Below are positions 15,221 through 23,180 of a stretch of DNA of 28,831 nt, piece after piece. Below the pieces are notes generated by a model, which worked only from the letters and a program-made list of their open reading frames with translations, was not told where the DNA came from and did not search any database. Where the stretch lies: positions 1-28,831 of the forward strand of contig JASXSV010000032.1 in NCBI GenBank assembly GCA_030674915.1. The letters are read 5' to 3'. Both the position numbers and the translations under genes were made by a program. The stretch comes from Candidatus Endonucleibacter bathymodioli (GTDB lineage Bacteria; Pseudomonadota; Gammaproteobacteria; Pseudomonadales; Endozoicomonadaceae). Within the stretch, counting starts at the first letter, position 1. Every line of letters begins with the position of its first letter.

Positions 15221-17689
15221 ATGCAATGTCTAGACTATCTGTTAAGAAAAAACATAATCACATACGTATTGCCCGTTATATTCTGTATCTTTATAAGCGG
15301 AAAAACATTTGCGGCAACTGTTACAATAACAATTGAGGATTGCCACAAAATATATACATACTTAAAAAACCTATATGACCCTAGTAACAAAAAAGAGTAT
15401 CCAGAACAGCTAGTAGACCACTTACGGAAAGTATGCATTAACATCTTCGATAAAAACTTACCTGAAAAAGAAAGAATAAAGTTGAAAGAAATACATCATA
15501 TCCTCTTAAGCATTGAGGTGCATCCAGATCTTCCTGCAACCACTGTGATTCCTTTCCAATACAAGGATACTCTCTGGAGATATATAGCCTATAAGCAACA
15601 GAATGAGGTCATAGTTATGATTAATTTTTTTCTGGCATTGCTACAAAAAACAGAGGAAGAAGGCTGCTCTAAAATGCATCAGGCATTACAATTATGTATG
15701 CATACTTCAAATTTACAAAGGTTTGTTACGCACATAAAAGCTGAGTGTATGCCCCCCCAGGCGCTGTCATCCCGAAAGCAATTAGGCTTCATAGCAGACC
15801 CGCTAGTACAAGCAGACAGTGCGTGTTCATCTACGCTAGGCAGGGATGAACCATCAAATGCAGGAAATGCAGAAGGTGTGGGCATCACTTCTGCGCGGAG
15901 TATTAGGAGTACTAGAAGTCGAACTAGAGGTATGAGTAATCAGCCAGGCTCTTCGGGCGGTATCTTACCCATGTCAAGAAAAAGGAAGATATCCTTCGTA
16001 ACAGAGGAGGCTAACACAGTGGGTTTTGAGAAAACAGAAAATGCTAAAGTCCCCGCTCAGCGTCAAAATATTTGTGGTGTCTTAGATATTAAAACTGATG
16101 AGGATATGGATGATGCTACACAGTTATGTGGTTCTTCTTTAGCCACTAAAGATCGGCGTATTAGCAATAATGATGACACATGTAGGCCTCTTCATGATGC
16201 GGTCAAAAATAACGACATCGAGAGTTTCAATGAGATACTGGAAAAAGATAACTCTCAGATCAATCTGCAGGATCAATACGGCTTGACGATTCTTCATCAT
16301 GTTTGCAACTATGACGCAGCAGAGCATATCACGTATGGCGCAGCAGAGCATATCACGGCGTTACTGGAAAAAGGTGCCGATGTCAATCTGCAGGATGTTA
16401 ACGACCGCACACCTCTTCATTATGCTTCCATATATGGCACGGTAGCGCATATCACGGCGTTACTGGAAAAAGGTGGAGTTGATGTCAATCTGGGGGATAT
16501 GTACCAATTGAGGCCTATTCATTATGCCATCAAACGGTCCAAAACGGAGATACTCACTGCGTTACTGAACAACAGTTACACTGAGCCTACTGGGTTTGGT
16601 GAGGGAGTGACGCCTCTTCATTATGCTATGAGATATGGCACAACAGAGCACGTGACTGTGTTACTGGAAAGCAAGCACTATTCGGTTAATATACTGGATG
16701 ATAACTCTTTGACGCCTCTTCATTGTGCTATCCTACGGGGCACAGAAGAGATGGTCACTACGTTACTGAACAGAGTTGAAATTGATGTCAATCTGCAGAA
16801 TGAGCAAGGCTTGACGCCTCTTCATTATGCTATCCGATGGGGCATAAAAGAGATGGTCACTGCGTTACTGAAAAGAGTTGAAATTGATGTCAATCTGAAG
16901 GATAAGGGAGGTTTGATGCCTCTTCATTATGCTATCCAGTGGGGCACAGAACAGATGGTCACTGCGTTACTGGAAAGAGTTGAAATTGATGTCAATCTGA
17001 AGGATAAGGGAGGTTTGACGCCTCTTCATTATGCTATCTTATGGGGCACAGATCAGATGGTCACTGCGTTACTGAACGGAGTTGAAATTGATGTCAATCT
17101 GAAGAATGATGAAGGCTTGACGCCTCTTCATTATGCTATCCGGTGGGGCACAGATCAGATGGTCACTGCGTTACTGAACGGAGTTGAAATTGATGTCAAT
17201 CTGCAGGATGATGAAGACTTGACGCCTCTTCATTATGCTATCAAAAATAAGAAAACAGAGTATGTCGCAGCGTTACTGGCCAAAAGTGGCATTGATGTCA
17301 ATCTGCAGGGTAAACATGGCTGGACGCCTCTTCATTCTACTATCCGATGGGACGCAATAGAGCAGTTCAAGACGTTACTGGCCAAAAATGACACTGATGT
17401 TAATCTGCAGAATGAAAAAGGCGTGACGCCTCTTCATTATGCTTGCCGACATGGCACAAAAGAGCAGATCACGGCGTTACTGGCAAAAGATGGCATTAAG
17501 ATCAATTCGCAGAATCATCGAGGTTGGACACCTCTTCATTATGCTGCAGAATATGGTAATGTAGAATTTGTCAAGCAGTTACTGGCCGATGAACATATCG
17601 ATCCTACAATAACCACCTTTGCTGAAGAAACAGCATTAATGCTGGCTGGAAAAGGTGTATATAAAGCCTGTATAGACCTGTTAAAATAG
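15221..17689 (+). CDS. Secreted ankyrin-repeat protein
   Basis: An 822-residue protein. Residues 1-32 look like a signal peptide (basic start, hydrophobic ITYVLPVIFCIFISG, TFAA cleavage site). Residues 33-180 are a helical domain of unknown type. Residues 195-320 are low-complexity, with an Arg/Ser patch (SARSIRSTRSRTRG) and SRKRK at 252-256, which could serve as a nuclear-localisation-like motif. From about 321 to the end there are 14 ankyrin repeats plus a partial one, 34 residues each, of the pattern LTPLHYAIRWGTDQMVTALL followed by DVNLQ. Repeats 6-10 are almost identical. Repeat 2 has a duplicated AAEHIT insert. Ankyrin repeats bind proteins; together with the export signal, a host-interaction role is plausible but inferred. 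Translation signals before the ATG are weak. Confidence 0.9.
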   Translation: MQCLDYLLRKNIITYVLPVIFCIFISGKTFAATVTITIEDCHKIYTYLKNLYDPSNKKEYPEQLVDHLRKVCINIFDKNLPEKERIKLKEIHHILLSIEVHPDLPATTVIPFQYKDTLWRYIAYKQQNEVIVMINFFLALLQKTEEEGCSKMHQALQLCMHTSNLQRFVTHIKAECMPPQALSSRKQLGFIADPLVQADSACSSTLGRDEPSNAGNAEGVGITSARSIRSTRSRTRGMSNQPGSSGGILPMSRKRKISFVTEEANTVGFEKTENAKVPAQRQNICGVLDIKTDEDMDDATQLCGSSLATKDRRISNNDDTCRPLHDAVKNNDIESFNEILEKDNSQINLQDQYGLTILHHVCNYDAAEHITYGAAEHITALLEKGADVNLQDVNDRTPLHYASIYGTVAHITALLEKGGVDVNLGDMYQLRPIHYAIKRSKTEILTALLNNSYTEPTGFGEGVTPLHYAMRYGTTEHVTVLLESKHYSVNILDDNSLTPLHCAILRGTEEMVTTLLNRVEIDVNLQNEQGLTPLHYAIRWGIKEMVTALLKRVEIDVNLKDKGGLMPLHYAIQWGTEQMVTALLERVEIDVNLKDKGGLTPLHYAILWGTDQMVTALLNGVEIDVNLKNDEGLTPLHYAIRWGTDQMVTALLNGVEIDVNLQDDEDLTPLHYAIKNKKTEYVAALLAKSGIDVNLQGKHGWTPLHSTIRWDAIEQFKTLLAKNDTDVNLQNEKGVTPLHYACRHGTKEQITALLAKDGIKINSQNHRGWTPLHYAAEYGNVEFVKQLLADEHIDPTITTFAEETALMLAGKGVYKACIDLLK
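16709..17320 (+). repeat. Near-identical 102-bp tandem repeats inside the ankyrin gene
   Basis: The phrase TTGACGCCTCTTCATTATGC recurs every 102 bases (16811, 16913 with one change, 17015, 17117, 17219). DNA-level identity is well above that of the flanking ankyrin repeats, indicating recent unequal-crossover expansion. Confidence 0.85.
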
Positions 17690-17739
17690 GAGCGATGAAA
17701 GGCGCGTTATTGCTTAGAGTGCAGCTCATAGCCAAGATA

Positions 17740-18653
17740 AAAGTCGTTATTTTTGCTTCGGTCTTAAGAAGGTAAGACCGGCATTCTCACTGCACGTTTC
17801 ATATACGAAAATGGCCGTATTCCTATCATCGGTGCAGGTTATTGGAGAAAGGGGAATAGGGTTTATGAGAAATAAAATTATCATTGGTGCACAAGGTTTT
17901 GGCATGGGGCAATAGCAAGCGACATTGAAACCTATGGTTGAAATAATAAAACAGAATTTGGGTGACGATATTTTCGAGCCTTCATTAGTGTTAACCGCGG
18001 ACCCAGGGTTTTCCAGTGAAGCCAATATGCAGCATCTGTTTGAGGAGAAAATTAACGCAGTAATACCTGCATCTATCCAGCGGGGAAAGAACTTAAATTC
18101 TTAGGGGATAATTATGAAGAGGTACGGGGAACATATAGTCGCTTTCGAGGAGAGTTGAAGGACTGTCGAGCATGCCCGCAACAAGCGCGTTGCATGAAAA
18201 ACCCCGTAAAAGAAAGAGGCAGACAAGTATCATTTTTGAATAAATAGCAGACGAAAACGAGTTATCTTGATCTGATGAAAGAAAAGATAGATAGCGTAGA
18301 GGGGCGACGAATGTATAGTCGTCGAATGTGGACGATAGAGCCTGTATTTGGAAATATCACTAGTAATAAAAGGCTAAATCGACTGAGTTTAAGAGGTGAG
18401 AAGAAATGTACTGCATAATGGCTGATGTTTTGTCTGGTACATAATATAGAAAAGCTCTGGAAGAATGCCAATGAAGGTGATTGGTTAACGGTATAAGGCC
18501 AAATAAGGGCTTATATGAGTGATTTATCGCAATATTGAAGCATATATGAATAAAATATTGAATATCAGAGCTGAATTGGCTAAATTCTTGAAAATCAAAA
18601 AAATGAATTATGGGCGAACAAGGGAAATCTAAATTTTGTATTTTTCTACACCC
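17740..18653 (+). mobile_element. IS1182-family element, 3' portion with decayed transposase
   Basis: Carries the right end shared with the MITEs (about 18510-18653: CGCAATATTGAAGCATATAT to TATTTTTCTACACCC) and the C-terminal half of an IS1182 transposase upstream. The left end is missing. It abuts a GTTAGCT attC core at 18656-18662, the same arrangement as the MITEs. The 50 bases between the ankyrin gene stop and 17740 hold nothing recognisable. Confidence 0.75.
17878..18500 (+). pseudogene. IS1182-family transposase, C-terminal half, frameshifted
   Basis: Several frames give LTADPGFSSEANMQHLFEEK, then RFRGELKDCRACPQQARCM (the Cys-rich part), and RRMWTIEPVFGNITSNKRLN, then LSLRGEKKCTA and FCLVHNIEKLWKN. 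These are the conserved C-terminal blocks of IS1182 transposases, including the catalytic Glu of the EPVFG motif. It is broken by stops and frameshifts. Confidence 0.8.
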
Positions 18654-19204
18654 TCGTTAGCTGCTAGGAGAATTCAAGCATTGATTTCACAACTGCCAAA
18701 ATGGGTAGAGATTGGAGCCTTCTCTTTAGCTTGTGTCGCAGGTTGTATTAATGCGATTGGCTTACTTGGATTTGAACACCAGTCTGTGTCTCATTTGTCT
18801 GGCACAGCTACCTTACTTGGCACTGGCTTTCTAAGCTCGTCATTACAAAAAACATTTCACCTTGTAGGTATTTTGTTTTCATTTATGGGGGGCGCTTGCA
18901 TCGCAGGGTTCTTACTACATGGCTCAACTCTAAAGCTAGGCAGGCATTACGATACAGTATTATTCATTGAGTCCATTTTTTTGTGTGTATCTTCATTGCT
19001 TTTAATTTCAGGTTCGTTTTACGGTCACTTTCTTGCTTCGGCTGCCTGCGGTCTTCAAAATGCCCTTGCTACTACATACAATGGTGCAATTATTCGAACT
19101 ACTCATGTCACTGGTATTTTCACCGATCTAGGAATAATGTTTGGCTCTGTTTTTAAGTGGCAGGATATTGATAGGAGAAAAGCAAAATTATTTATATTTA
19201 TAAT

Positions 19205-20403
19205 GAGACCTTTGCACGAATCTCGCTAAATAACTGAAAATCAGGTATAATAAGCCTTGCACAATCAATGCCTTTCGGTGAAATTATGGCTTGGAAAAAT
19301 CTGAAACAACGCAGTCTAGCAGATTCAATGCTGATTGATCACGATGCAGTGAAAGAACTCGACTCTGTCCATGAACTCATTGATTGGGATCGCTTAGAGC
19401 ATCATCTGAAAGATATACATTCAAGTTCTCGAGGCGAAAAGGCATGGCCTCCACTGATGATGTTTAAGGCACTGCTGCTGCAAAGTTGGTATAAATTAAG
19501 CGATTCGGCCCTAGAGAAACAGCTTGCTCGCGATCTTTTATTTCGTCGATTTATTGCGCTCGACATTTCAGAGTCAGTGCCGGACCACAGTACTTTTTGG
19601 CGATTTAGACAGAAGCTCGATAAGTTGTTGCTTATGGATAAGTTGCTTCAAGAAATCAATTCCCAGCTTATAGATAAAGGTCTTTATATTAAATCTGGAG
19701 GTATCAGTATTGTTGATGCTAGCGTAATTGAGGCTAAACAGTGTCGCCCAAATAAGGATAAAGACAAGCACTCAACACAGGATCCTGACGCGAAGTGGAA
19801 CGTGAAAGCAGGTTCTGACGGGAAGAGTAAAAGTACCTACGGCTATAAAGCGCACATAAATGTCGATGAGGATGGGTGATAAAATCGATCGGTTACACAG
19901 CAGGAAATATTCACGATTCAAATTGTTTCACTGAGCTATTAGATGGTGAAGAGTCGTCTGTTTATGCGGATAGTGCTTATTCCAGCAAGAAGCACAGTGA
20001 ATGGCTGGATGATAGAAATATTGATAACAGAATAATAAGACGTGCTTATCGAAATAAACCATTAACAGAACATGATAAGTGCTTTAACCGTTTACATTCT
20101 GGCGTGCGCTGCACTGTGGAGCGAGTATTTGGCGTTTTGAAATTACACTACGGCATGGCGAAAGCTCGTTATCTTGGCTTAAGCCGAAATCGCACACGTT
20201 TTGAAATAATGTGTGTGGCGCACAATATTAAACGAGGTTTATCGATTCAGCAGGCAAGTTGCGTCTGAAAATCGAAAATGAAGGGTGAAATGGCTCGAAT
20301 GGCGCATATTCGAACTGTAATTGTGTTTTTTAAGGCTTTATCCTCAAAAAAATACAATTTAATTAATAGTGGGGCTTATGCAGCGTTATCGTGCAAAGGT
20401 CTC
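19205..20403 (+). mobile_element. IS5-family insertion sequence
   Basis: 1199 bases bounded by inverted ends GAGACCTTTGCACGA (left) and its complement TCGTGCAAAGGTCTC (right). The 5-base sequence ATAAT lies on both sides (19200-19204 and 20404-20408) as a target duplication. It disrupts the DUF1275 gene. Confidence 0.92.
19268..20268 (+). pseudogene. IS5-family transposase, split by a frameshift
   Basis: The first frame (19268-19879; the preferred start may be the second Met, MAWKNLKQRSLADS) covers the N-terminal DUF772-type domain (WPPLMMFKALLLQSWYKLSD), then GISIVDASVIEAKQ with the first catalytic Asp and STYGYKAHINVDEDG. The second frame (from 19876) resumes at IKSIGYTAGNIHDSNCFTEL with VYADSAYSSKKHSEWL (second Asp) and RCTVERVFGVLKLHYGMAKA (Glu). 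The joint at about 19876-19882 lacks bases relative to a continuous DEDGFIKS-like sequence. Either a mutation, a sequencing error or a translational frameshift. Confidence 0.88.
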
Positions 20404-20538
20404 ATAATAATTGGTTTTATTCTTGGTGGAACATCTGGTGTATTACTCTACACGGAATTTTTGTTTAGGGCATTATTTGTTCCAGCGGCTGTGTGTTTAA
20501 CAATGGCGGCGATCTATCGTATTTATGCCAAAAACCAC

Positions 20539-20667
20539 AGCTAACAAGGCTATGTTGCATCGCCAGCAAGCGGGCTGGACAAATTTCACGTAGCTCGGTT
20601 TGTGCTTTAACGCTACGCTAGCACAAAACGTTTTACTCCAAATTTGCCGCAAATAGCGGCGTTATGT
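20539..20667 (+). other. attC site 4 (DUF1275 cassette)
   Basis: 129 bases, opening AGCTAAC (complement of the GTTAGCT core at 18656) and closing GTTATGT (20661-20667). The arms pair at GGACAAATTT with AAATTTGCC, and at GGTTTGTGCT with AGCACAAAAC. Its mirror image is at 28575-28703. Confidence 0.88.
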
Positions 20668-20677
20668 TTTAAAAACC

Positions 20678-20706
20678 TTGATTTAGCGTACGTTTTAGCG
20701 TACGCT
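20678..20706 (+). promoter_or_regulatory. Promoter and twin operator of the yefM/yoeB-like genes
   Basis: TTGATT (20678-20683) and TACGCT (20701-20706) with a 17-base spacer make a fair promoter. Two palindromic CGTACG cores at 20687-20692 and 20699-20704, inside the repeat TTAGCGTACG, lie 12 bases centre to centre, covering the spacer and -10. The E. coli yefM-yoeB operator also has two short palindromes (core TGTACA) at about this spacing. Autorepression by the antitoxin complex is therefore likely. Confidence 0.65.
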
Positions 20707-20726
20707 TATGTGTAGAGGTGATAATC

Positions 20727-20969
20727 ATGACAATACTAAATGCCACAGAGGCACGCTCCAAGCTTTACAGTCTTATCGATGAGACTACTGAAACTCACCA
20801 ACCTGTTATAATTACAGGAAAAAGAGGCAATGCAGTTTTGGTGTCGGAGGATTACTGGAACGCTATATCAGAAACACTTCACTTGTTATCTGTACCAGCG
20901 ATGAGGGAATCAATTAAAGAAGGAATGAATCAAGATCTATCTGATAGCTCTAAGGAGCTTGATTGGTGA
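20727..20969 (+). CDS. yefM: Antitoxin, YefM/Phd family
   Basis: 80 residues from the ATG at 20727 with GAGGTG six bases upstream. It starts MTILNATEARSKLYSLIDET, then HQPVIITGKRGNAVLVSEDYW, the DNA-binding Phd/YefM fold, and ends in an acidic tail (NQDLSDSSKELDW) that would bind the toxin. The stop overlaps the toxin start. The mirror copy is at 28273-28515. It is likely the gene that keeps its cassette from being lost. Confidence 0.93.
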   Translation: MTILNATEARSKLYSLIDETTETHQPVIITGKRGNAVLVSEDYWNAISETLHLLSVPAMRESIKEGMNQDLSDSSKELDW

Positions 20970-21229
20970 CTTGGGAGCTGGTGTATACAAAGCAGGCGCA
21001 AAAGGACGCTAAAAAACTTGCTGATTCTGGATTAAAAAACAAAGCACAATCACTTTTAAAAATAATAAAAAATGACCCTTTTCAAAGACCGCCCCCTTAT
21101 GAAAAATTGGTGGGTGATTTATCAGGCGCTTATTCTCGTCGAATTAATATTCAACATAGGCTTGTATATCAAGTATATGAAAAAGAACATACTATTAAAG
21201 TAATCAGGCTTTGGACGCACTATGAATAA
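20966..21229 (+). CDS. yoeB: mRNA interferase toxin, YoeB/Txe family
   Basis: About 87 residues. Start is GTG at 20966 (overlapping the antitoxin stop, GTGA) or TTG at 20963; AAGGAG lies upstream. The family signature is present: PPPYEKLVGDLSGAYSRRI with the Glu, INIQHRLVYQV with the catalytic Arg, and a C-terminal WTHYE with the catalytic His. YoeB-type toxins cleave mRNA on the ribosome. All key residues are there, so it should be active unless held by the antitoxin. Confidence 0.93.
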   Translation: MTWELVYTKQAQKDAKKLADSGLKNKAQSLLKIIKNDPFQRPPPYEKLVGDLSGAYSRRINIQHRLVYQVYEKEHTIKVIRLWTHYE

Positions 21230-21232
21230 AAA

Positions 21233-21311
21233 ACATAACAAGTAATTTCTCGTTCCCACGCTCCTGCGTGGGAATGCATACGGAGCCTAATTTTCTACAC
21301 CCTCGTTAGCT
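21233..21311 (+). other. Degenerate attC 5 with REP-like hairpin and IS1182 end inside
   Basis: Opens ACATAAC (complement of the GTTATGT core at 20661) and closes GTTAGCT (21305-21311), so it is the attC of the toxin-antitoxin cassette. Its middle is not a normal attC: a REP-like hairpin (21247-21281) is followed by AATTTTCTACACCCT, the terminal bases of the IS1182 element. Arm pairing typical of attC is lost. Confidence 0.65.
21247..21281. repeat. REP-like palindromic repeat inside attC 5
   Basis: CGTTCCCACGCTC-CTG-CGTGGGAATGC, the same hairpin as at 14691-14724. Confidence 0.65.
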
Positions 21312-21391
21312 TAATAAGGATCGCGTTTAGATAGCAATGCCATCAGACTATGGACTGGTGCTTCGACATAATATTTTAGAGAAATTTAGAC

Positions 21392-22131
21392 ATGACAACT
21401 CATCAAACATCAATAATTTCAAATAACGCAACGATTGGGGGAAATGTCAGTATTGGGCAATTTACAACAATTTACGACAATGTAATAATTGGCGATAATG
21501 TTACCATTGAAGGCTATTGCGAGATAGGAGTTTCTAATAACTTATCAGAAGGGTTGCCGTTATACATCGGTAACAATTCACATATTCGCTCTCATAGCAT
21601 ATTTTATGAAGGTTCAAAATTTGAAGAGGGATTAGTAACAGGCCATCGTGTAACTGTTAGGGAAAAAACTGCTGCTGAAAAAATCTGCAGATAGGTACTC
21701 TTTCAGATATTCAAGGACATTGTACGATAGGTAATTATGTTCGCTTTCATAGTAATGTTCACGTAGGGCAACAATCAAAGATTGGTGATTTTGTTTGGAT
21801 ATTTCCTTATGTTGTCTTGACGAATGATCCTCATCCACCAAGTAATACACTATTAGGTGTAAAAGTTGAAGATTATGCGGTGATTGCTACAATGTCTACT
21901 GTTCTTCCAGGAATTACAATTGCTAAAGGATGTTTAATTGCTGCCCACTCATCAGTTACTGCTGATACAGAAGAAAATATGCTTTATAGAGGGGTACCTG
22001 CAAAAAAAGTTTCCCTTACTTCCAGCATACTATTAAGAGATGGTAGTCGTAAACCAGCATATCCTTGGGTGAAACATTTCCAAAGGGGTTACCCAGATGA
22101 GATCGTTGCATATTGGAAGTATCTGAAATGA
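21392..22131 (+). pseudogene. Hexapeptide-repeat acyltransferase, left-arm copy (frameshifted)
   Basis: Same gene as the intact copy at 27110-27850. One G is missing at 21677 (GCTGAAAAAA here, GCTGGAAAAAA in the other arm), which shifts the frame after about residue 95. Whether the base is truly missing or is a sequencing error cannot be told from this window. Confidence 0.85.
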
Positions 22132-22532
22132 AAGCGGAAAAATCACATGGAATTAATGACATAGAAATAGGAATGAGTGCATCAATTACAAAAATAATAA
22201 CAGATAAGGATGTGAAAGAATTCGCAGATTTATCAGGCGACAATAACCCTGTCCATTTAGATGAAGAATATGCCATGCAATCGAGATATAAAAAACGTAT
22301 TGCTCATGGTTTATTGAGTTCTAGTTTCTTTTCAGCATTGTTCGGAACCAAGATTCCTGGTGAAGGTTGTGTGTATGTATCACAAACATTGAATTTTCTG
22401 AGGGCTGTATATATTGGGGACACAGTGGTAGCAACAGTTTTAGTTACAAATATAAACAAGTCTTCCAAAAGGGTGTTTTTTGAGACAACTTGCACCGTAA
22501 AAAATAAAAAAAGTAATAGATGGTATCGCTGA
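22128..22532 (+). CDS. MaoC-like (R)-specific enoyl-CoA hydratase, left-arm copy, altered C-terminus
   Basis: Start at ATG 22128, overlapping the acyltransferase stop as ATGA, with GGAAG upstream. The hydratase motif FADLSGDNNPVHLDEEYA is present. An A-run at 22506-22512 has one base more than in the right arm, so the last residues read KSNRWYR and end early instead of KVIDGIAEIFIP. See the intact version at 26694-27113. Confidence 0.8.
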   Translation: MKAEKSHGINDIEIGMSASITKIITDKDVKEFADLSGDNNPVHLDEEYAMQSRYKKRIAHGLLSSSFFSALFGTKIPGEGCVYVSQTLNFLRAVYIGDTVVATVLVTNINKSSKRVFFETTCTVKNKKSNRWYR

Positions 22533-22620
22533 AATATTTATACCTTAAATTACATGGTTACAAACTTATTGAGAGCAGAAGTCATACCTTCATTTAGGTG
22601 AAACTCTGACAGGACAATAA

Positions 22621-22698
22621 AGCTAACAAAAGCATACACGCGGACTGCCAAAAGTGGCGTGGCTTTCGCTACGCCTACAGCCACACCACTTTTTGATA
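22621..22698 (+). other. 5' part of attC 6 (acyltransferase/MaoC cassette)
   Basis: Opens AGCTAAC, the complement of the GTTAGCT core at 21305, so the cassette 21306 onward is confirmed. The arms CAAAAGTGGCGTGGC and GCCACACCACTTTTG pair, but the closing arm and GTT core are missing because an IS30 remnant takes over. Confidence 0.75.
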
Positions 22699-23073
22699 GC
22701 CTGGCTCACTGCTTTTTTGGTCTTGTTTTTAACTCTGACCGTCAAAAGAAGTTTCGAGATACGCTCGGTCAGCGTTATAGTCACAATATATCCATCTTGG
22801 TCGTGAATGGTATCTTCCTCCAGTGGCTTACCTCTTTTTTCAGATCCAATCAGTTCTTTTGTGAAACTTGGCAGCAGTCTTATGCCGCTGCAGGTTGTTG
22901 GGATGATCATCAGCTGCGTCATAGCCCCAAGATGACAGCGTTTTAGCTCCAGGTAAATTGTTTTATTGGAACGGTTCAGGTAACCGCCTATCCTACGCCG
23001 AAATATGAGTGAGCGGAAGGATTGAATCTGGTATCGTTCAGCCCAGAGTCAGCTGTTTGTAAGAGTTTCCCAT
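22699..23073 (-). pseudogene. IS30-family transposase fragment, left arm
   Basis: The minus strand reads MGNSYKQLTL, then (shifted) ERYQIQSFRSLIFRRRIGGY and LNRSNKTIYLELKRC (HTH), then EEDTIHDQDGYIVTITLTER and LLLTVRVKNKTKKAVSQAIK, which are the N-terminal and first DDE-domain blocks of an IS30 transposase unlike the one at 13589. It is truncated at the attC and frameshifted; a one-base difference at 22820 (CC here, GGG at 26420) adds a further break. The 110 bases between it and 23181 hold nothing I recognise. Confidence 0.75.
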
Positions 23074-23180
23074 GTGGTCACTTGGTCCGTTGTGTGAGAA
23101 CTACAGCCTATGAGCAGATGACTCTCAAATCAATGCCAAGTGTGTCGGTTATTGTGGAAATCTAGGTTACACAGATTTAG

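Larger units (their letters stand above)
18681..20544 (+). pseudogene. DUF1275 (YoaK-like) membrane protein, interrupted by IS5 element
   Basis: The first part, 18681-19204, starts at TTG with AGGAG at 18666-18670 and gives about six hydrophobic helices with the family's GCINAIGLLGF, HLSGTATLLGTG and AACGLQNALATTYNGAIIRTT blocks; the last is the DUF1275 hallmark (GLQNA ... RTTHVTG). The gene resumes at 20409 and runs to 20544 (IIGFILGGTSGVLLYTE ...). Removing the IS and one copy of ATAAT restores one unbroken frame. DUF1275 proteins are uncharacterised membrane permease-like proteins. This is the only gene of its cassette. Confidence 0.88.

Noticed and set aside
16709..17320. Regular 102-bp repeats suggesting a CRISPR-like array
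   Set aside because: The period is three times 34 codons and stays in frame as ankyrin repeats; there are no unique spacers.
18636..18680. Earlier TTG start for the DUF1275 gene at 18636
   Set aside because: It lies inside the IS1182 end; TTG 18681 has AGGAG ten bases upstream and is inside the cassette.
20278..20408. Separate 88-residue gene at 20278-20544
   Set aside because: It is a chance fusion of the IS5 right end with the DUF1275 3' part; the target duplication shows the true structure.
22659..22946. Plus-strand frame of 95 codons over the left-arm IS30 remnant
   Set aside because: It is the antisense of the IS30 transposase fragment; the minus-strand reading has recognisable HTH and DDE blocks.
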